64,000 bases of DNA from an uncultured Trichococcus sp. (GTDB lineage: Bacteria; Bacillota; Bacilli; Lactobacillales; Aerococcaceae). The stretch lies in contig NZ_OY760503.1 in the NCBI RefSeq assembly GCF_963663645.1, positions 2,423,501 through 2,487,500 on the forward strand, given 5' to 3'. Position 1 is the first letter of the stretch. Each line of letters begins with the position of its first letter. Both the position numbers and the translations under genes were made by a program. The notes beneath the pieces are model-generated. The model was not told the origin of the DNA, made no database searches, and worked only from the letters and a program-made list of their open reading frames with translations. Positions 17,950-27,074 of this stretch are shown in pieces.

Positions 17950-19491
17950 ATGAAGAAGAGAATTGGCTTATTTTCTGCTTTCAGTATGTTACTATTGTTA
18001 TCCGGTTGTGGAGCGAACACGGACAACGCGGCTGACTCAAGCGCTGCTGTTGAAAATGGGGAATCTGTTGCTGCAAGTTCTGAATCAGTGGAGGCTGTGA
18101 CAGGCGCATCAGAGGTTACCTATACGGATCCGGAAGAACTGAAAAAAAGCTATGACGTCATCATCATCGGTTCCGGTGGTTCCGGTATGACAGCTGCAAT
18201 CTCGGCGAAAGATGCCGGCCTGAATCCGGTCATCTTCGAGAAAATGCCGGTCCACGGCGGAAACACCATCAAATCTTCCGCAGGTATGAACGCATCCGCA
18301 ACGAAATTCCAAGCGGAACAAGGCATCGAAGATTCGAACGAAATGTTCTACGAAGAAACATTAGCCGGCGGAAAAAATACAAACGATCCAGAATTGTTGC
18401 ACTATCTTGTCGACAATTCCGCACCGGCCATTGATTGGTTGGACACTATGGGAATCACGTTGGACAACATCACCGTTACCGGCGGCATGAGCGTGAACCG
18501 TACCCACCGTCCATCCGACGGCTCTGCAGTAGGCCAATACTTGATCAAAGGCTTGTATGCAAATATCATGGAACGCGAGATTCCAGTGTTCGTGAATTCC
18601 GAAGTGACTGAAATCGTCATGACGGATGATAAAGCCAGCGGCGTGAAAGTCGACTTCAACAACGAAGGTGAAATCACAGTTTCCTCCGATGCAGTAATCA
18701 TCGCAACCGGTGGATTCGGTGCCGATTTTGATATGGTCACTGAACTTGCACCGCAGCTTGAAGGCTATGTAACCACTAACCAACCGGGATCGACAGGCGA
18801 CGGCATCAAAATGGCGGAAGCTATCGGAGCCGCTGTCGTTGACATGAATCAAATCCAGATCCACCCGACCGTACATCAGGAATCTTCTTACCTGATCACT
18901 GAAGCGATCCGTGGTGAAGGGGCAATCCTTGTGAATCAACAAGGCGAACGTTTCGTCAATGAAATGGAAACGCGTGACACTGTTTCGGCAGCGATCAACG
19001 CTTTGGAAGAAGGCTATGCTTACCTGATTTTTGATGCTGGTGTGAAGGACCGCGTAAAAGCAGTCAACACGTACATCGAAAAAGGCTTTGTCCAGTCGGA
19101 TGAAACAATCGAAGCTTTGGCTGGTCAATTGGAAATCGACAGCGCAACATTGGCGCAAACGTTGACTTCATGGAATGAAACGGTCGCTTCCCAAGTGGAT
19201 GGCGCATTCAACCGTACAACAGGTATGGCTAAACCATTAGCAGCTGCACCATACTACGCAATCCAAATCGCGCCTGGTGTCCACCATACAATGGGCGGTT
19301 TGAAAATCAACACAAACGCACAAGTCATCAGCACAGAAGGTACGGTCATCGAAGGTCTGTACGCTGCCGGAGAAGTTACCGGCGGCATCCACGGCAGCAA
19401 CCGTATCGGCGGCAACGCTGTAGCGGACATTATCGTATTCGGACGCCAAGCAGGGGTACAATCCGCCAGCTACGTCCAATCAATGGAATAA
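17950..19491 (+). CDS. Secreted lipoprotein flavin reductase, fumarate/urocanate reductase family
   Basis: 513-residue FAD-dependent reductase anchored outside the membrane: the signal ends in lipobox LLSGC (C20). A low-complexity Ser/Ala/Glu linker (21-58) carries EAVTGAS (48-54), close to the ApbE flavinylation motif. The FAD domain starts at DVIIIGSGGSGMTAA (69-83). Substrate-site residues typical of flavocytochrome c / fumarate reductase A are present (QIHPTVHQ, RGEGAILVNQQGERFVNEME, GVHHTMGGL, GSNRIGGNA). No cytochrome and no full FMN_bind domain are present, so electrons must arrive from membrane flavoproteins or quinol. Such enzymes reduce fumarate, urocanate or related enoates in anaerobic respiration. 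The true acceptor is unknown. Confidence 0.9.
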   Translation: MKKRIGLFSAFSMLLLLSGCGANTDNAADSSAAVENGESVAASSESVEAVTGASEVTYTDPEELKKSYDVIIIGSGGSGMTAAISAKDAGLNPVIFEKMPVHGGNTIKSSAGMNASATKFQAEQGIEDSNEMFYEETLAGGKNTNDPELLHYLVDNSAPAIDWLDTMGITLDNITVTGGMSVNRTHRPSDGSAVGQYLIKGLYANIMEREIPVFVNSEVTEIVMTDDKASGVKVDFNNEGEITVSSDAVIIATGGFGADFDMVTELAPQLEGYVTTNQPGSTGDGIKMAEAIGAAVVDMNQIQIHPTVHQESSYLITEAIRGEGAILVNQQGERFVNEMETRDTVSAAINALEEGYAYLIFDAGVKDRVKAVNTYIEKGFVQSDETIEALAGQLEIDSATLAQTLTSWNETVASQVDGAFNRTTGMAKPLAAAPYYAIQIAPGVHHTMGGLKINTNAQVISTEGTVIEGLYAAGEVTGGIHGSNRIGGNAVADIIVFGRQAGVQSASYVQSME

Positions 19492-19507
19492 ATGAATCAC
19501 CGATAAC

Positions 19508-19550
19508 AAACAAGAACGGCAACCCAATCGCTGGGTTGCCGTTCTTGTTT
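19508..19550 (+). terminator. Terminator after the flavin reductase gene
   Basis: AACAAGAACGGCAACCCA pairs perfectly with TGGGTTGCCGTTCTTGTT around a 5-base loop and ends in a T-rich tail. Confidence 0.92.
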
Positions 19551-19610
19551 GTTTTTGGTCGTGTGATTGTTTGACCTTCTGGTTTGGGGTTCGAGTTCGT
19601 GATCATGAGC

Positions 19611-19770
19611 GTAATTCCCCGCCAAATTGGTTTTTGCGGGGAATCTCGTGATGACCGCGGACATTTTCCCCCGCCAAGATCGTTTTGGCGGGTTTTCTGA
19701 CTGGACTTTGGACTGATTTTCCCCGCCAAAGAGGTTTTGACGGGTTATTTCTGGGCATAAATTCAATTCC
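19611..19770. repeat. Triple-palindrome array B (CCCGCCAA type, ~160 bp)
   Basis: Three palindromes of the form CCCCGCCAA...TTGGCGGGG lie at 19614-19644, 19670-19692 and 19721-19744, centres 52 bp apart. The element fills the gap between the convergent flavin reductase and exporter genes. It ends in GGCATAAATTCAATTCC and is homologous, in inverted orientation, to the elements at 30232-30390 and 61883-62042. Confidence 0.9.
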
Positions 19771-19791
19771 CAAGTAGAAGGAGCTGCATCA

Positions 19792-21516
19792 CTACTGGTC
19801 GATTCCCAAGAACTGGGCTTCATAGAGGCGACGGTAAGTTCCGTCCTGAGCCAGCAATTCCTTGTGCGAGCCTTGTTCGGAAATCCCTTGATCATCGACG
19901 ACGATGATCCGGTCGGCATGCTTGATGGTCGTCAAACGGTGCGCGATGATCAGCGTCGTCCGGCCTTTCGAAAGGTTATCCAATGATTCCTGGATGACTT
20001 GTTCGGTTTCGGTATCCAGTGCGGAAGTCGCCTCATCCAAAATCAGGATCGGCGGATTTTTCAGGAACATGCGCGCAATCGAAAGTCGCTGCTTTTGCCC
20101 TCCGGACAATTTCACACCGCGTTCCCCGATCATCGTGTCGAGTCCATGGGGCATCTCGGCGATGACCTTATCGAGATTGGCCATCCGGGCTGCTTGAGCG
20201 ATTTCGCCATCTGTAGCATCCAATTTCCCGTAGGCGATGTTTTCCCTGACGGTTCCCGGGAAGAGGAAGACATCCTGCTGCACGACGCCGATTTGGTTGC
20301 GCAAGGAACGCAGCGTCAGATCTTGGATGTTGATGCCGTCGACTGTGATTGTCCCTTCCGTAGCTTCGTAAAAGCGGGGAAGGAGGTTGCACAAGGTCGT
20401 TTTCCCGGCGCCGCTGGGACCGACGAAGGCGACCGTTTCGCCAGCCTGGATCTTCAGATCGATCCCGTTCAACACTTTTTTGGAACCGTCATAGCCGAAT
20501 GACACTTCGTTGTAGACGATATCGCCGTTCAGATGGCTCACTTCGATGGCATCCGGTTTATCCAGGATTTCCGGTGTCCGATCCAACTCTTCGGTGAAGC
20601 GCCTGAAACCAGCGATCCCTTTCGGATAACTTTCGATCATCGTGTTCACTTTTTCGATCGGACGCACAAAAATGTTGGACAAGAGGATGAAACCGACGAA
20701 CTCGCCGTAGGAAAGCTGACCCTGGATCGTGTAGTAGGCGCCGAAGAACAATGCGAACAAGTTGATCAGCCGAATCAGCAAATAGTTATAGGAAGAACTG
20801 ATGCCCATCATTTTGTAGAAAGCCATTTTGGAACGGCGATAAGCTTGGTTCAATCCTTCAAACCGTTTCGCTTCATAAGCTTCGTTTGCGAATGCCTGCA
20901 CGACGCGGATGCCGCTGACCGAAGCTTCAATCCCCGCGCTGAATTCACCCAGATCTTCAAAAATGCGGGTGTTGATCCGTGTCATTTTCTTGTTGAAAAA
21001 GACAAGCGCAATCGTAATGAAGGGAATCATGACGAAAGTGACGATCGCCAACGGCACATGGATCTGCAGCATCAACAGAAACGATCCCAACAAAGTGATG
21101 ATGGTGATGAAGATATCCTCAGGGCCGTGGTGCGCCACTTCCGAAATCTCGAACAGATCTGTCGTCAGCCGCGCCATCAGTTTGCCGGTCTGCTGATCAT
21201 CATAGTAACTGAAAGGCTGCTTCTGCATATGGCCGTAAAGTTCCCGGCGCATATCGGTCTCGATGTTGACCCCGAGTACGTGCCCGAAATAGACGACGAT
21301 ATACTGCATCGCCGTGTTGACGATGTACAACACCAACAGCCCCAACGAAACCAAGAGGATCAGATTCCACTGCCCGGAAGGCAAAATCGAATCAATGACG
21401 CTGTTGACGACGACCGGGAAAGAAAGTTCCAAAACAGCCGCCAAAATAGCGCAACAGAAATCAAGCATGAAAAGATGCTTGTAGGGTTTATAATAGCCGA
21501 AAAAACGTTTAAGCAT
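19792..21516 (-). CDS. ABC exporter, fused permease and ATPase (multidrug/lipid type)
   Basis: 574-residue half-transporter with six membrane helices in the first 310 residues and a C-terminal ATPase. Motifs: Walker A VGPSGAGKTTLCNLLPRFYE, Q-loop VVQQDVFLFPGTVRENIAYG, signature LSGGQKQRLSIARM, Walker B ILILDEATSALD and switch IIAHRLTTI, close to the MsbA/LmrA/YknU group. It probably works as a homodimer, as no partner half-transporter is adjacent. Start at 21516 (MLKRFFGYYKPYK) is chosen for AGGAGG 6 bases upstream. The substrate cannot be told from sequence. Confidence 0.9.
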   Translation of the reverse strand: MLKRFFGYYKPYKHLFMLDFCCAILAAVLELSFPVVVNSVIDSILPSGQWNLILLVSLGLLVLYIVNTAMQYIVVYFGHVLGVNIETDMRRELYGHMQKQPFSYYDDQQTGKLMARLTTDLFEISEVAHHGPEDIFITIITLLGSFLLMLQIHVPLAIVTFVMIPFITIALVFFNKKMTRINTRIFEDLGEFSAGIEASVSGIRVVQAFANEAYEAKRFEGLNQAYRRSKMAFYKMMGISSSYNYLLIRLINLFALFFGAYYTIQGQLSYGEFVGFILLSNIFVRPIEKVNTMIESYPKGIAGFRRFTEELDRTPEILDKPDAIEVSHLNGDIVYNEVSFGYDGSKKVLNGIDLKIQAGETVAFVGPSGAGKTTLCNLLPRFYEATEGTITVDGINIQDLTLRSLRNQIGVVQQDVFLFPGTVRENIAYGKLDATDGEIAQAARMANLDKVIAEMPHGLDTMIGERGVKLSGGQKQRLSIARMFLKNPPILILDEATSALDTETEQVIQESLDNLSKGRTTLIIAHRLTTIKHADRIIVVDDQGISEQGSHKELLAQDGTYRRLYEAQFLGIDQ

Positions 21517-21857
21517 AGGTGCCTCCTCTAAAATCATTCAAATATAGTTATAACACAGATTGCCGGAATGCGGTATCGATACGCTCCTTTAAGTTCTGAA
21601 TGTCTTCTGGACAGAACTTCTCTTTAATAATGTTGAATAACATCTGCATAGTGGTACAATTATATTAAAATAAATATTCCTTGATTGGCGCACTCCAGAA
21701 TGCACGGCACTTGATAATCAGTACATCAGAAGCTGGCCTCAATCAATGGGCGATACTACAATCACAGAAATATTTGCTTTATCAATTGGGTAATCCGTAG
21801 GTATTTATTATAGAAGAATGCTAAGGATCACAATTTGAAAATTGGAGGAGTAAGAGA
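21517..21857. other. Divergent promoter region between exporter and lipoprotein genes
   Basis: This 340-base gap separates divergent genes. It holds one perfect hairpin, AAGTTCTG / CAGAACTT (21591-21619), without a T-tract, and several AT-rich stretches. No open frame, terminator or triple palindrome is seen. Both promoters must be here but I could not place them with confidence. Confidence 0.4.
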
Positions 21858-23003
21858 ATGAAAAAATGGAGAACAATCGCAGTTTCGATGCTGTCACTAG
21901 CTTTATTGGCCGGCTGTAGTGGCACAAAACCTGAATCAACAGTCGAGGCGTTTTTTACAGCAGGGCAAAAACTTGACGCCGAAGCAATGACAGCCACTAT
22001 ACTTTCCACGAATGAGGAAGAAGTGAAGGAGACGGAAGAGCTATTACTCGATGATTCGAATGAGTATCTAGTGGAATATTTCAAAACCAATGCTGAGAAA
22101 ATGACTTATGAAGTAACTGGAAGTGAAGTAGACGGCGACAAAGCAGTCGTGACAATAAACGCGAAATATGTTGACGGCGCACCCTTGATTAAAGCAACAA
22201 TCAGTTCTGCATTTATGAAAATGTTACCCTTGGCATTCAGCGGTACGGAAATGACCGAAGAGGAAACGAATCAGATGTTTGCTGATACGATGAAGGAACA
22301 GGCAGAGATCGTTTCTGAAACGTTTAAAGAAGCCACTTTGAAAATCGATTTAGTAAAGCAGGACAACGAGTGGTATATAACGGAAATTACTGATGAAATG
22401 ATGGATGTGGTCATGTCAGGCTTCATGTCACTCAGCACCGAATTGGAGGGTGCTTTTGAGGAAACCGAGCCCCAAGATGAAACTGATCCGCTGAATGAAA
22501 CCAGCACAGAGGAATCTGCTAATGAATCCTCTGCATTCGGAAAAAGAAGTAATCCAGTGCCTCTAGGTCAAGCCATTGAAATTCCGGTTGAGTATTCCAA
22601 TGAGGATTGGACGGAGAACTACGAAGGAACCATTTCCCTGCAAATCAATGGTATCACAAAAGGTCAGGCCGCCTTGGACACTCTAATGGCTGAAAACCAA
22701 TTCAATGAAGCACCTCCAGAGGGGATGGAATGGGTCATTTTTGATGTCACTCTGAAATTGTTAGATGGAAATCAAGATACACCTTATACAACATTTCCGT
22801 CTTTTGACATCATTTCCTCTTCAGGAAGTGAGATTGCACAAGATACCTATGGGACTCTGGACGGGAATAGTTTTGGCTACACCGATCTATTTCCAGGAGC
22901 AGAGGCTTCTGGTCGAGTAGTGAAATATGCTCCAATAGGAGACAACTTCTTGATTTCTTATGATGAAAATTTTTCGGCGTCCTTCTATTTTAGTGCACAA
23001 TAA
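21858..23003 (+). CDS. Cell-surface lipoprotein with C-terminal DUF4352-like domain
   Basis: 381-residue lipoprotein (signal MKKWRTIAVSMLSLALLAGC). Residues about 25-190 look like a DUF4878/NTF2-like module (STVEAFFTAGQKLDAEAMTA). An acidic Glu/Asp/Ser/Thr linker (about 195-225) precedes a C-terminal beta-rich domain (GKRSNPVPLGQAIEIPVEYS, MEWVIFDVTLKLLDGN) that resembles the telokin-like DUF4352 fold. Both domains are common in lipoproteins of unknown role in Firmicutes. GGAGGAG precedes the ATG. The end overlaps the frame of the next small gene. Confidence 0.8.
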   Translation: MKKWRTIAVSMLSLALLAGCSGTKPESTVEAFFTAGQKLDAEAMTATILSTNEEEVKETEELLLDDSNEYLVEYFKTNAEKMTYEVTGSEVDGDKAVVTINAKYVDGAPLIKATISSAFMKMLPLAFSGTEMTEEETNQMFADTMKEQAEIVSETFKEATLKIDLVKQDNEWYITEITDEMMDVVMSGFMSLSTELEGAFEETEPQDETDPLNETSTEESANESSAFGKRSNPVPLGQAIEIPVEYSNEDWTENYEGTISLQINGITKGQAALDTLMAENQFNEAPPEGMEWVIFDVTLKLLDGNQDTPYTTFPSFDIISSSGSEIAQDTYGTLDGNSFGYTDLFPGAEASGRVVKYAPIGDNFLISYDENFSASFYFSAQ

Positions 23004-23391
23004 AGGAAATGCTTATGACGGATATGAAAAAATTAAAAAGATTGAAGCATCTGTCGGAGGCTACTTTGGTGGTTATTACCAAGTGGAGATTGATTTGGAG
23101 AATAATTTGGTCAGTTGGACTCATGGCGGTGAAGGAGAACCAGCAAATATGGCTCTTAGAAACATTCGATTAGCTACTGGAAAAAAATTCGTTGAACAGA
23201 TTCAAACTTTAGATTTGTTGAATTGGGAAGCCGAATATGTAAATCAGGGTATTATGGATGGAACACAATGGCATATTGAAATAGTGATGGATGGCTATAC
23301 AATTACTAAACATGGAAGCAATGATTACCCTGAGCAATGGGTGGAATTCCGACAGGCCATCTCTAAAATCGCGAGAAAGCCATTCAGGTAA
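22960..23391 (+). CDS. Conserved hypothetical protein, probably 5'-truncated
   Basis: I do not recognise a function. The conserved-looking part is YEKIKKIEASVGGYFGGYYQ through WVEFRQAISKIARKP, about 120 residues that would normally start near the Tyr-Glu-Lys at 23028. There is no start codon with a ribosome binding site there: the frame runs back into the end of the lipoprotein gene, with an ATG at 22960 or a GTG at 22993. The simplest reading is a gene whose 5' end was lost in the deletion that fused it to the lipoprotein gene, so the product may not be made. Confidence 0.5.
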   Translation: MMKIFRRPSILVHNKGNAYDGYEKIKKIEASVGGYFGGYYQVEIDLENNLVSWTHGGEGEPANMALRNIRLATGKKFVEQIQTLDLLNWEAEYVNQGIMDGTQWHIEIVMDGYTITKHGSNDYPEQWVEFRQAISKIARKPFR

Positions 23392-23450
23392 GCTTATGGT
23401 ATAAAGAAAACATTTACTATTTCCACATCCATTCTCTGGGAGGGCATAAT

Positions 23451-23494
23451 AAAAAATGAACGCCACCTCAAATTTGGGGTGGCGTTCATTTTTA
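23451..23494. terminator. Bidirectional terminator
   Basis: AAAAATGAACGCCACC pairs with GGTGGCGTTCATTTTT around a short AT-rich loop. A- and T-runs on both sides suit termination of the plus-strand hypothetical gene and of the minus-strand remnant beyond it. Confidence 0.9.
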
Positions 23495-23495
23495 G

Positions 23496-23630
23496 TTATT
23501 GGATTAACTTGTCTTCCGAATGGCGCTCGCCGACTTGGAACTCATCAGCATGCTCAAACATGCATTTCACTGTGATGGCTTCTCCACCTATCAGTTGTTT
23601 GAAGTCATCTATAAAAGGATGCGCTGCCCG
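23496..23630 (-). pseudogene. 3' remnant of an unidentified gene
   Basis: On the minus strand, about 41 codons read HPFIDDFKQLIGGEAITVKC then MFEHADEFQVGERHSEDKLI and Gln-stop, with a protein-like composition, and end just before the terminator. A TAG lies four codons upstream of the first His and no start codon is available, so only the end of a gene survives. The family is not recognised. From 23640 to 23880 I see no coding signal on either strand. Confidence 0.45.
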
Positions 23631-23897
23631 AGGCTAATTAACGGTTTTTGAGTAAAGGATTCGTAAAGCGGAGAATGTCGGGCGCTGCAGTAACGGTTGA
23701 CTCTTTCGGTGTGATACAATTTGAGCAAATAGGAAAAGTGAAAAGGTGTTGAAATCCGTCAAATCGTCCAAACTGTGCCAAGAAGAAAATAATATGGAAT
23801 GGCCGCAACAGTACTTGATGTCGTTTGTGTGGCTGTGATTTCAAATGAAAGCGCTTATTGATTTGCGGGTTTCTTTCGGAAAAGGAGTGGATTATTT

Positions 23898-25853
23898 GTG
23901 ATTACGTTAAACGAGCTCGGTTTTATCCGGGCAGGAGTAGCCGTTCCAAAACTTCAGGTTGCGGATCCAACGTTCAATTGTCGGCAAATATTGGATTTAA
24001 GTCTTAAAGCCGCTTCTCAAAAGGTCAACGTACTTCTGTTCCCTGAACTAAGTATCACGGGCTACAGCAGCGGAGATTTGTTCCATCAGCGTCTGTTGCT
24101 GGAAGCGGCCGAGAAAGAGTTGACTGAATTGCTGCAGGGGACAAAATCTCTTGAAATGGTGATTGCTGCAGGGATGCCTGTGCGGGCAGACAATCAACTG
24201 TTCAATTGCGCGGTCGTTTTCTTCAAAGGCAGAATATTAGGCATCGTCCCCAAAACCTTTATCCCTAACTACAATGAATTTTATGAGAAACGTTGGTTCT
24301 CTTCATCCGTTCACCGCATTTCCGACAAAATCAGCCTCTGCGGGCAAGAGGTCCCTTTTTGCGAGAATCTGTTGTTCAAAGATGCCGGTTCGGAGTTGGT
24401 GATCGGTGTGGAAATTTGCGAAGATCTATGGGTTCCGATTCCGCCCAGTTCCAACCATGCGCTGTACGGGGCCAACCTGCTCCTCAACCTATCGGCCAGC
24501 AATGAAGTGGTGGGCAAGGCGGCCTACCGAAAAAGTCTGGTGGCGGGGCAGTCCGCGAAATGTATCGCAGCATATCTATACGCCTCGTCTGGCTCCAGCG
24601 AGTCTACCACCGATCTGGTTTTTGGCGGGCATGCCATCATCGCAGAAAACGGAACCTTGCTGCAAGAAGACAGGATGAACCTACAGGAAACCCTGCTCAT
24701 CCAGGATATCGATATCGAGCGTCTCATGAATGACCGCAGAAAAATCAATTCCTTCACGGGCAATGTGGAACGCCATGACTATCAAACCGTCATTTTCCAG
24801 CTGCATCACGCGGCAGCAGCTCCGGAAGCGGAAAATGAAACGACTGACTTCCGCCGCAAGGTTGACCCTAAACCCTTTGTTCCGGCAGAAACACAGACTC
24901 GTGAGCAGTCGTGTTCCGACATATTCACTATTCAAGCAACCGGATTGGCCCAACGTTTGAATAAGACAGGCATCAAAAAGGCGGTTTTGGGGATTTCCGG
25001 TGGCCTCGATTCCACCTTAGCCCTTCTGGTGACCTATCATGCGTATAAGCAGCTTCAGCGCCCAGCCAAAGATATCATCGGGGTTACCATGCCGGGATTC
25101 GGGACATCCAATCGCACCTACGCTAATGCCGCATCACTGATGCAGGCGTTGGGGATCACGACTAAAGACATATCCATCCGGGACGCCTGCATCCAGCACA
25201 TGGAGGATATCGGCCATGATCCAAATGAAAAGGATATCACCTACGAGAATCTCCAAGCGAGGGAGCGGACCCAAATTTTAATGGATATCGCCAACCAGGA
25301 AGCAGGACTGGTGGTTGGTACGGGTGATTTGTCGGAGTTGGCATTGGGTTGGTGCACGTATAATGGCGATCATATGAGCATGTACGGCGTCAACGCCAGC
25401 ATACCAAAGACCTTGGTTAAATATTTAGTAGCATGGTTTGCGGAATCGGCTGAGCCCAATATCAAAAAGGTACTGGAAGATATCCTCAATACGCCGATCA
25501 GTCCCGAATTGCTTCCGCTGGATGAGGCCGGGAACATCCAGCAGATGACGGAAAAGGCTATCGGCTCCTATGATCTGCACGACTTTTTCCTTTACTATGT
25601 CCTGCGGTTCGGCTTCAGCCCCGCCAAGATCATTTTCCTGGCTGAGCACGCCTTTGAGGACAGCGATAGGCAAACGATCATCAATCAACTCCGGGTGTTC
25701 TACAAACGTTTCTTCACCCAACAATTCAAACGCTCCTGCATGCCGGACGGCGTGAAAGTAGGTTCGGTCAGTCTTTCCCCCCGAGGTGATTGGCGCATGC
25801 CGAGTGATGCCAGCTATGAACTTTGGCTGAGTGAATTGGAGCGGATGATGTAA
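23898..25853 (+). CDS. nadE: Glutamine-dependent NAD+ synthetase
   Basis: Makes NAD+ from nicotinic acid adenine dinucleotide, ATP and glutamine in the cytoplasm. 651 residues, the long bacterial form. The N-terminal nitrilase-like glutaminase (about 1-290) shows the Glu-Lys-Cys triad: FPELSITGYS, PKTFIPNYNEFYEKRWF and GVEICEDLW. The C-terminal synthetase has the PP-loop GISGGLDSTLALLV, then GTGDLSELALGWCTYNGDH and KVGSVSLSPRGDWRMPSDA. The GTG start follows AAAGGAG at about 11 bases. Monocistronic, or cotranscribed with the following membrane protein, since no terminator is visible between them. Confidence 0.95.
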   Translation: MITLNELGFIRAGVAVPKLQVADPTFNCRQILDLSLKAASQKVNVLLFPELSITGYSSGDLFHQRLLLEAAEKELTELLQGTKSLEMVIAAGMPVRADNQLFNCAVVFFKGRILGIVPKTFIPNYNEFYEKRWFSSSVHRISDKISLCGQEVPFCENLLFKDAGSELVIGVEICEDLWVPIPPSSNHALYGANLLLNLSASNEVVGKAAYRKSLVAGQSAKCIAAYLYASSGSSESTTDLVFGGHAIIAENGTLLQEDRMNLQETLLIQDIDIERLMNDRRKINSFTGNVERHDYQTVIFQLHHAAAAPEAENETTDFRRKVDPKPFVPAETQTREQSCSDIFTIQATGLAQRLNKTGIKKAVLGISGGLDSTLALLVTYHAYKQLQRPAKDIIGVTMPGFGTSNRTYANAASLMQALGITTKDISIRDACIQHMEDIGHDPNEKDITYENLQARERTQILMDIANQEAGLVVGTGDLSELALGWCTYNGDHMSMYGVNASIPKTLVKYLVAWFAESAEPNIKKVLEDILNTPISPELLPLDEAGNIQQMTEKAIGSYDLHDFFLYYVLRFGFSPAKIIFLAEHAFEDSDRQTIINQLRVFYKRFFTQQFKRSCMPDGVKVGSVSLSPRGDWRMPSDASYELWLSELERMM

Positions 25854-25953
25854 CATAATAGGACTATGCTGGCCGTCTCTGGATCAGGAGATACAAAGAA
25901 GACGCGAAAGGCTGAAACCTATTCTATAAGCAGCATTATTGGAAAGGAAATCA

Positions 25954-26847
25954 GTGAATCCGATGAAAAATAATAATGTCAACGTTCTGCATATCCTCTC
26001 ATTCTTGATCATCATTTTAAGTGTGGTGGCTACTGCCACGGGGCTTTTCTATACAACAGGTGGAGCGCCTTTCGACATCATCAATCAGCATGGCGATAGC
26101 GTCAAAATGTACGGGGATGGCATCTATGCCCACGATTCCTTTTTCAGGGTACCCATCTTCAAAGGGACCGACTTAACCATTCTTGTGGTGGGGGTCCCGA
26201 TGCTGGCTGCAGCAACGCTGCTGGACTTGAAAAAGAAGACTGTGAAGCGACGAATCCTACTGGCCTCCGTGATAGCTCTATTCCTCTACTATGCTTCAAA
26301 CATTGCGTTTGGCGTGACCTATAATTCTCTCCACTTGGTGTATATCGCCCTTTTTTCATCCTCGCTCTTTGCCTTGATCATTGCGATGAGCGGCATGGAT
26401 TATTCAGAGTTGGAAAAGTCCATCACGAACGTACTTCCATATAAGGGGATTTATGCTTTCCTGGCGGTGACGGGTATCGCACTTTTCATTGCCTGGCTGC
26501 CCGATATCATCAGCGCCTTGCTGGCCGGCCGTGCCTTGGCGATGATCGAGGTCTATACGACGGAACCAACCTATGTTTTGGACATGGGCATCATCAGCCC
26601 GCTGGCATTCAGCTGTTTATTTCTCCTGCGCAAGAGGGAGGGACTGGGCTATATGCTTCTTTCGATTTTGCTGATCATCTGCATGGTCATGGGGATAATG
26701 TTGCCTGTCCAGACGGTGTTCCAAGTTGCGGCAGGAATCGCGATTCCTTTGCCGGTCCTGATCACAAAAATCGGCATTTTTGTGGTTTTAGCAGTGTTCG
26801 CCGCCTATTTCGAAATCCGGTTCATGAGGATATTGCAGCAACGATAA
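25954..26847 (+). CDS. Integral membrane protein of unknown function
   Basis: About 297 residues with roughly eight hydrophobic segments. After an N-terminal helix (LHILSFLIIILSVVATATGL) comes a loop with YGDGIYAHDSFFRVP, then paired helices to the C-terminus (IGIFVVLAVFAAYFEIRFMR). No transporter or enzyme signature is recognised. The start may be the GTG at 25954 (6 bases after GGAAAGG) or the ATG at 25963. It lies 100 bases after nadE and is followed by a terminator. Confidence 0.75.
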   Translation: MNPMKNNNVNVLHILSFLIIILSVVATATGLFYTTGGAPFDIINQHGDSVKMYGDGIYAHDSFFRVPIFKGTDLTILVVGVPMLAAATLLDLKKKTVKRRILLASVIALFLYYASNIAFGVTYNSLHLVYIALFSSSLFALIIAMSGMDYSELEKSITNVLPYKGIYAFLAVTGIALFIAWLPDIISALLAGRALAMIEVYTTEPTYVLDMGIISPLAFSCLFLLRKREGLGYMLLSILLIICMVMGIMLPVQTVFQVAAGIAIPLPVLITKIGIFVVLAVFAAYFEIRFMRILQQR

Positions 26848-26875
26848 GGCAGCCAGAGATGTCACTTTTGAATTT

Positions 26876-26910
26876 AGGCCAAGATCCTGCAACAGGGATT
26901 TTGGCCTTTT
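26876..26910 (+). terminator. Terminator after the membrane protein gene
   Basis: AGGCCAAgATCCTG pairs with CAGGgATTTTGGCCT around a 3-base loop, followed by TTTT. Confidence 0.85.
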
Positions 26911-27074
26911 CCGAATGTTTCATTTAGGAGCCAATCAGTGATTTTGAGAGGATTGTTTCATTCATTTGATTCGGGGCCGAATAGTCTAGACAAATTTATT
27001 TCAACCTAAGCGTTTCGCCTGTCATTTTTGGATGAATGGCATATACTTACTTTAGTTATCAAGGAGGTTATTAA

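Noticed and set aside
20533-21531. A 332-codon plus-strand frame opposite the ABC exporter gene.
   Set aside because: It has no start signal and an Asp/His/Gln/Arg-rich mirror composition, while the exporter on the minus strand has every ABC motif.
23638-23844. A 68-codon minus-strand frame between the remnant and nadE.
   Set aside because: It has no ribosome binding site, no recognisable domain and a non-protein-like composition.
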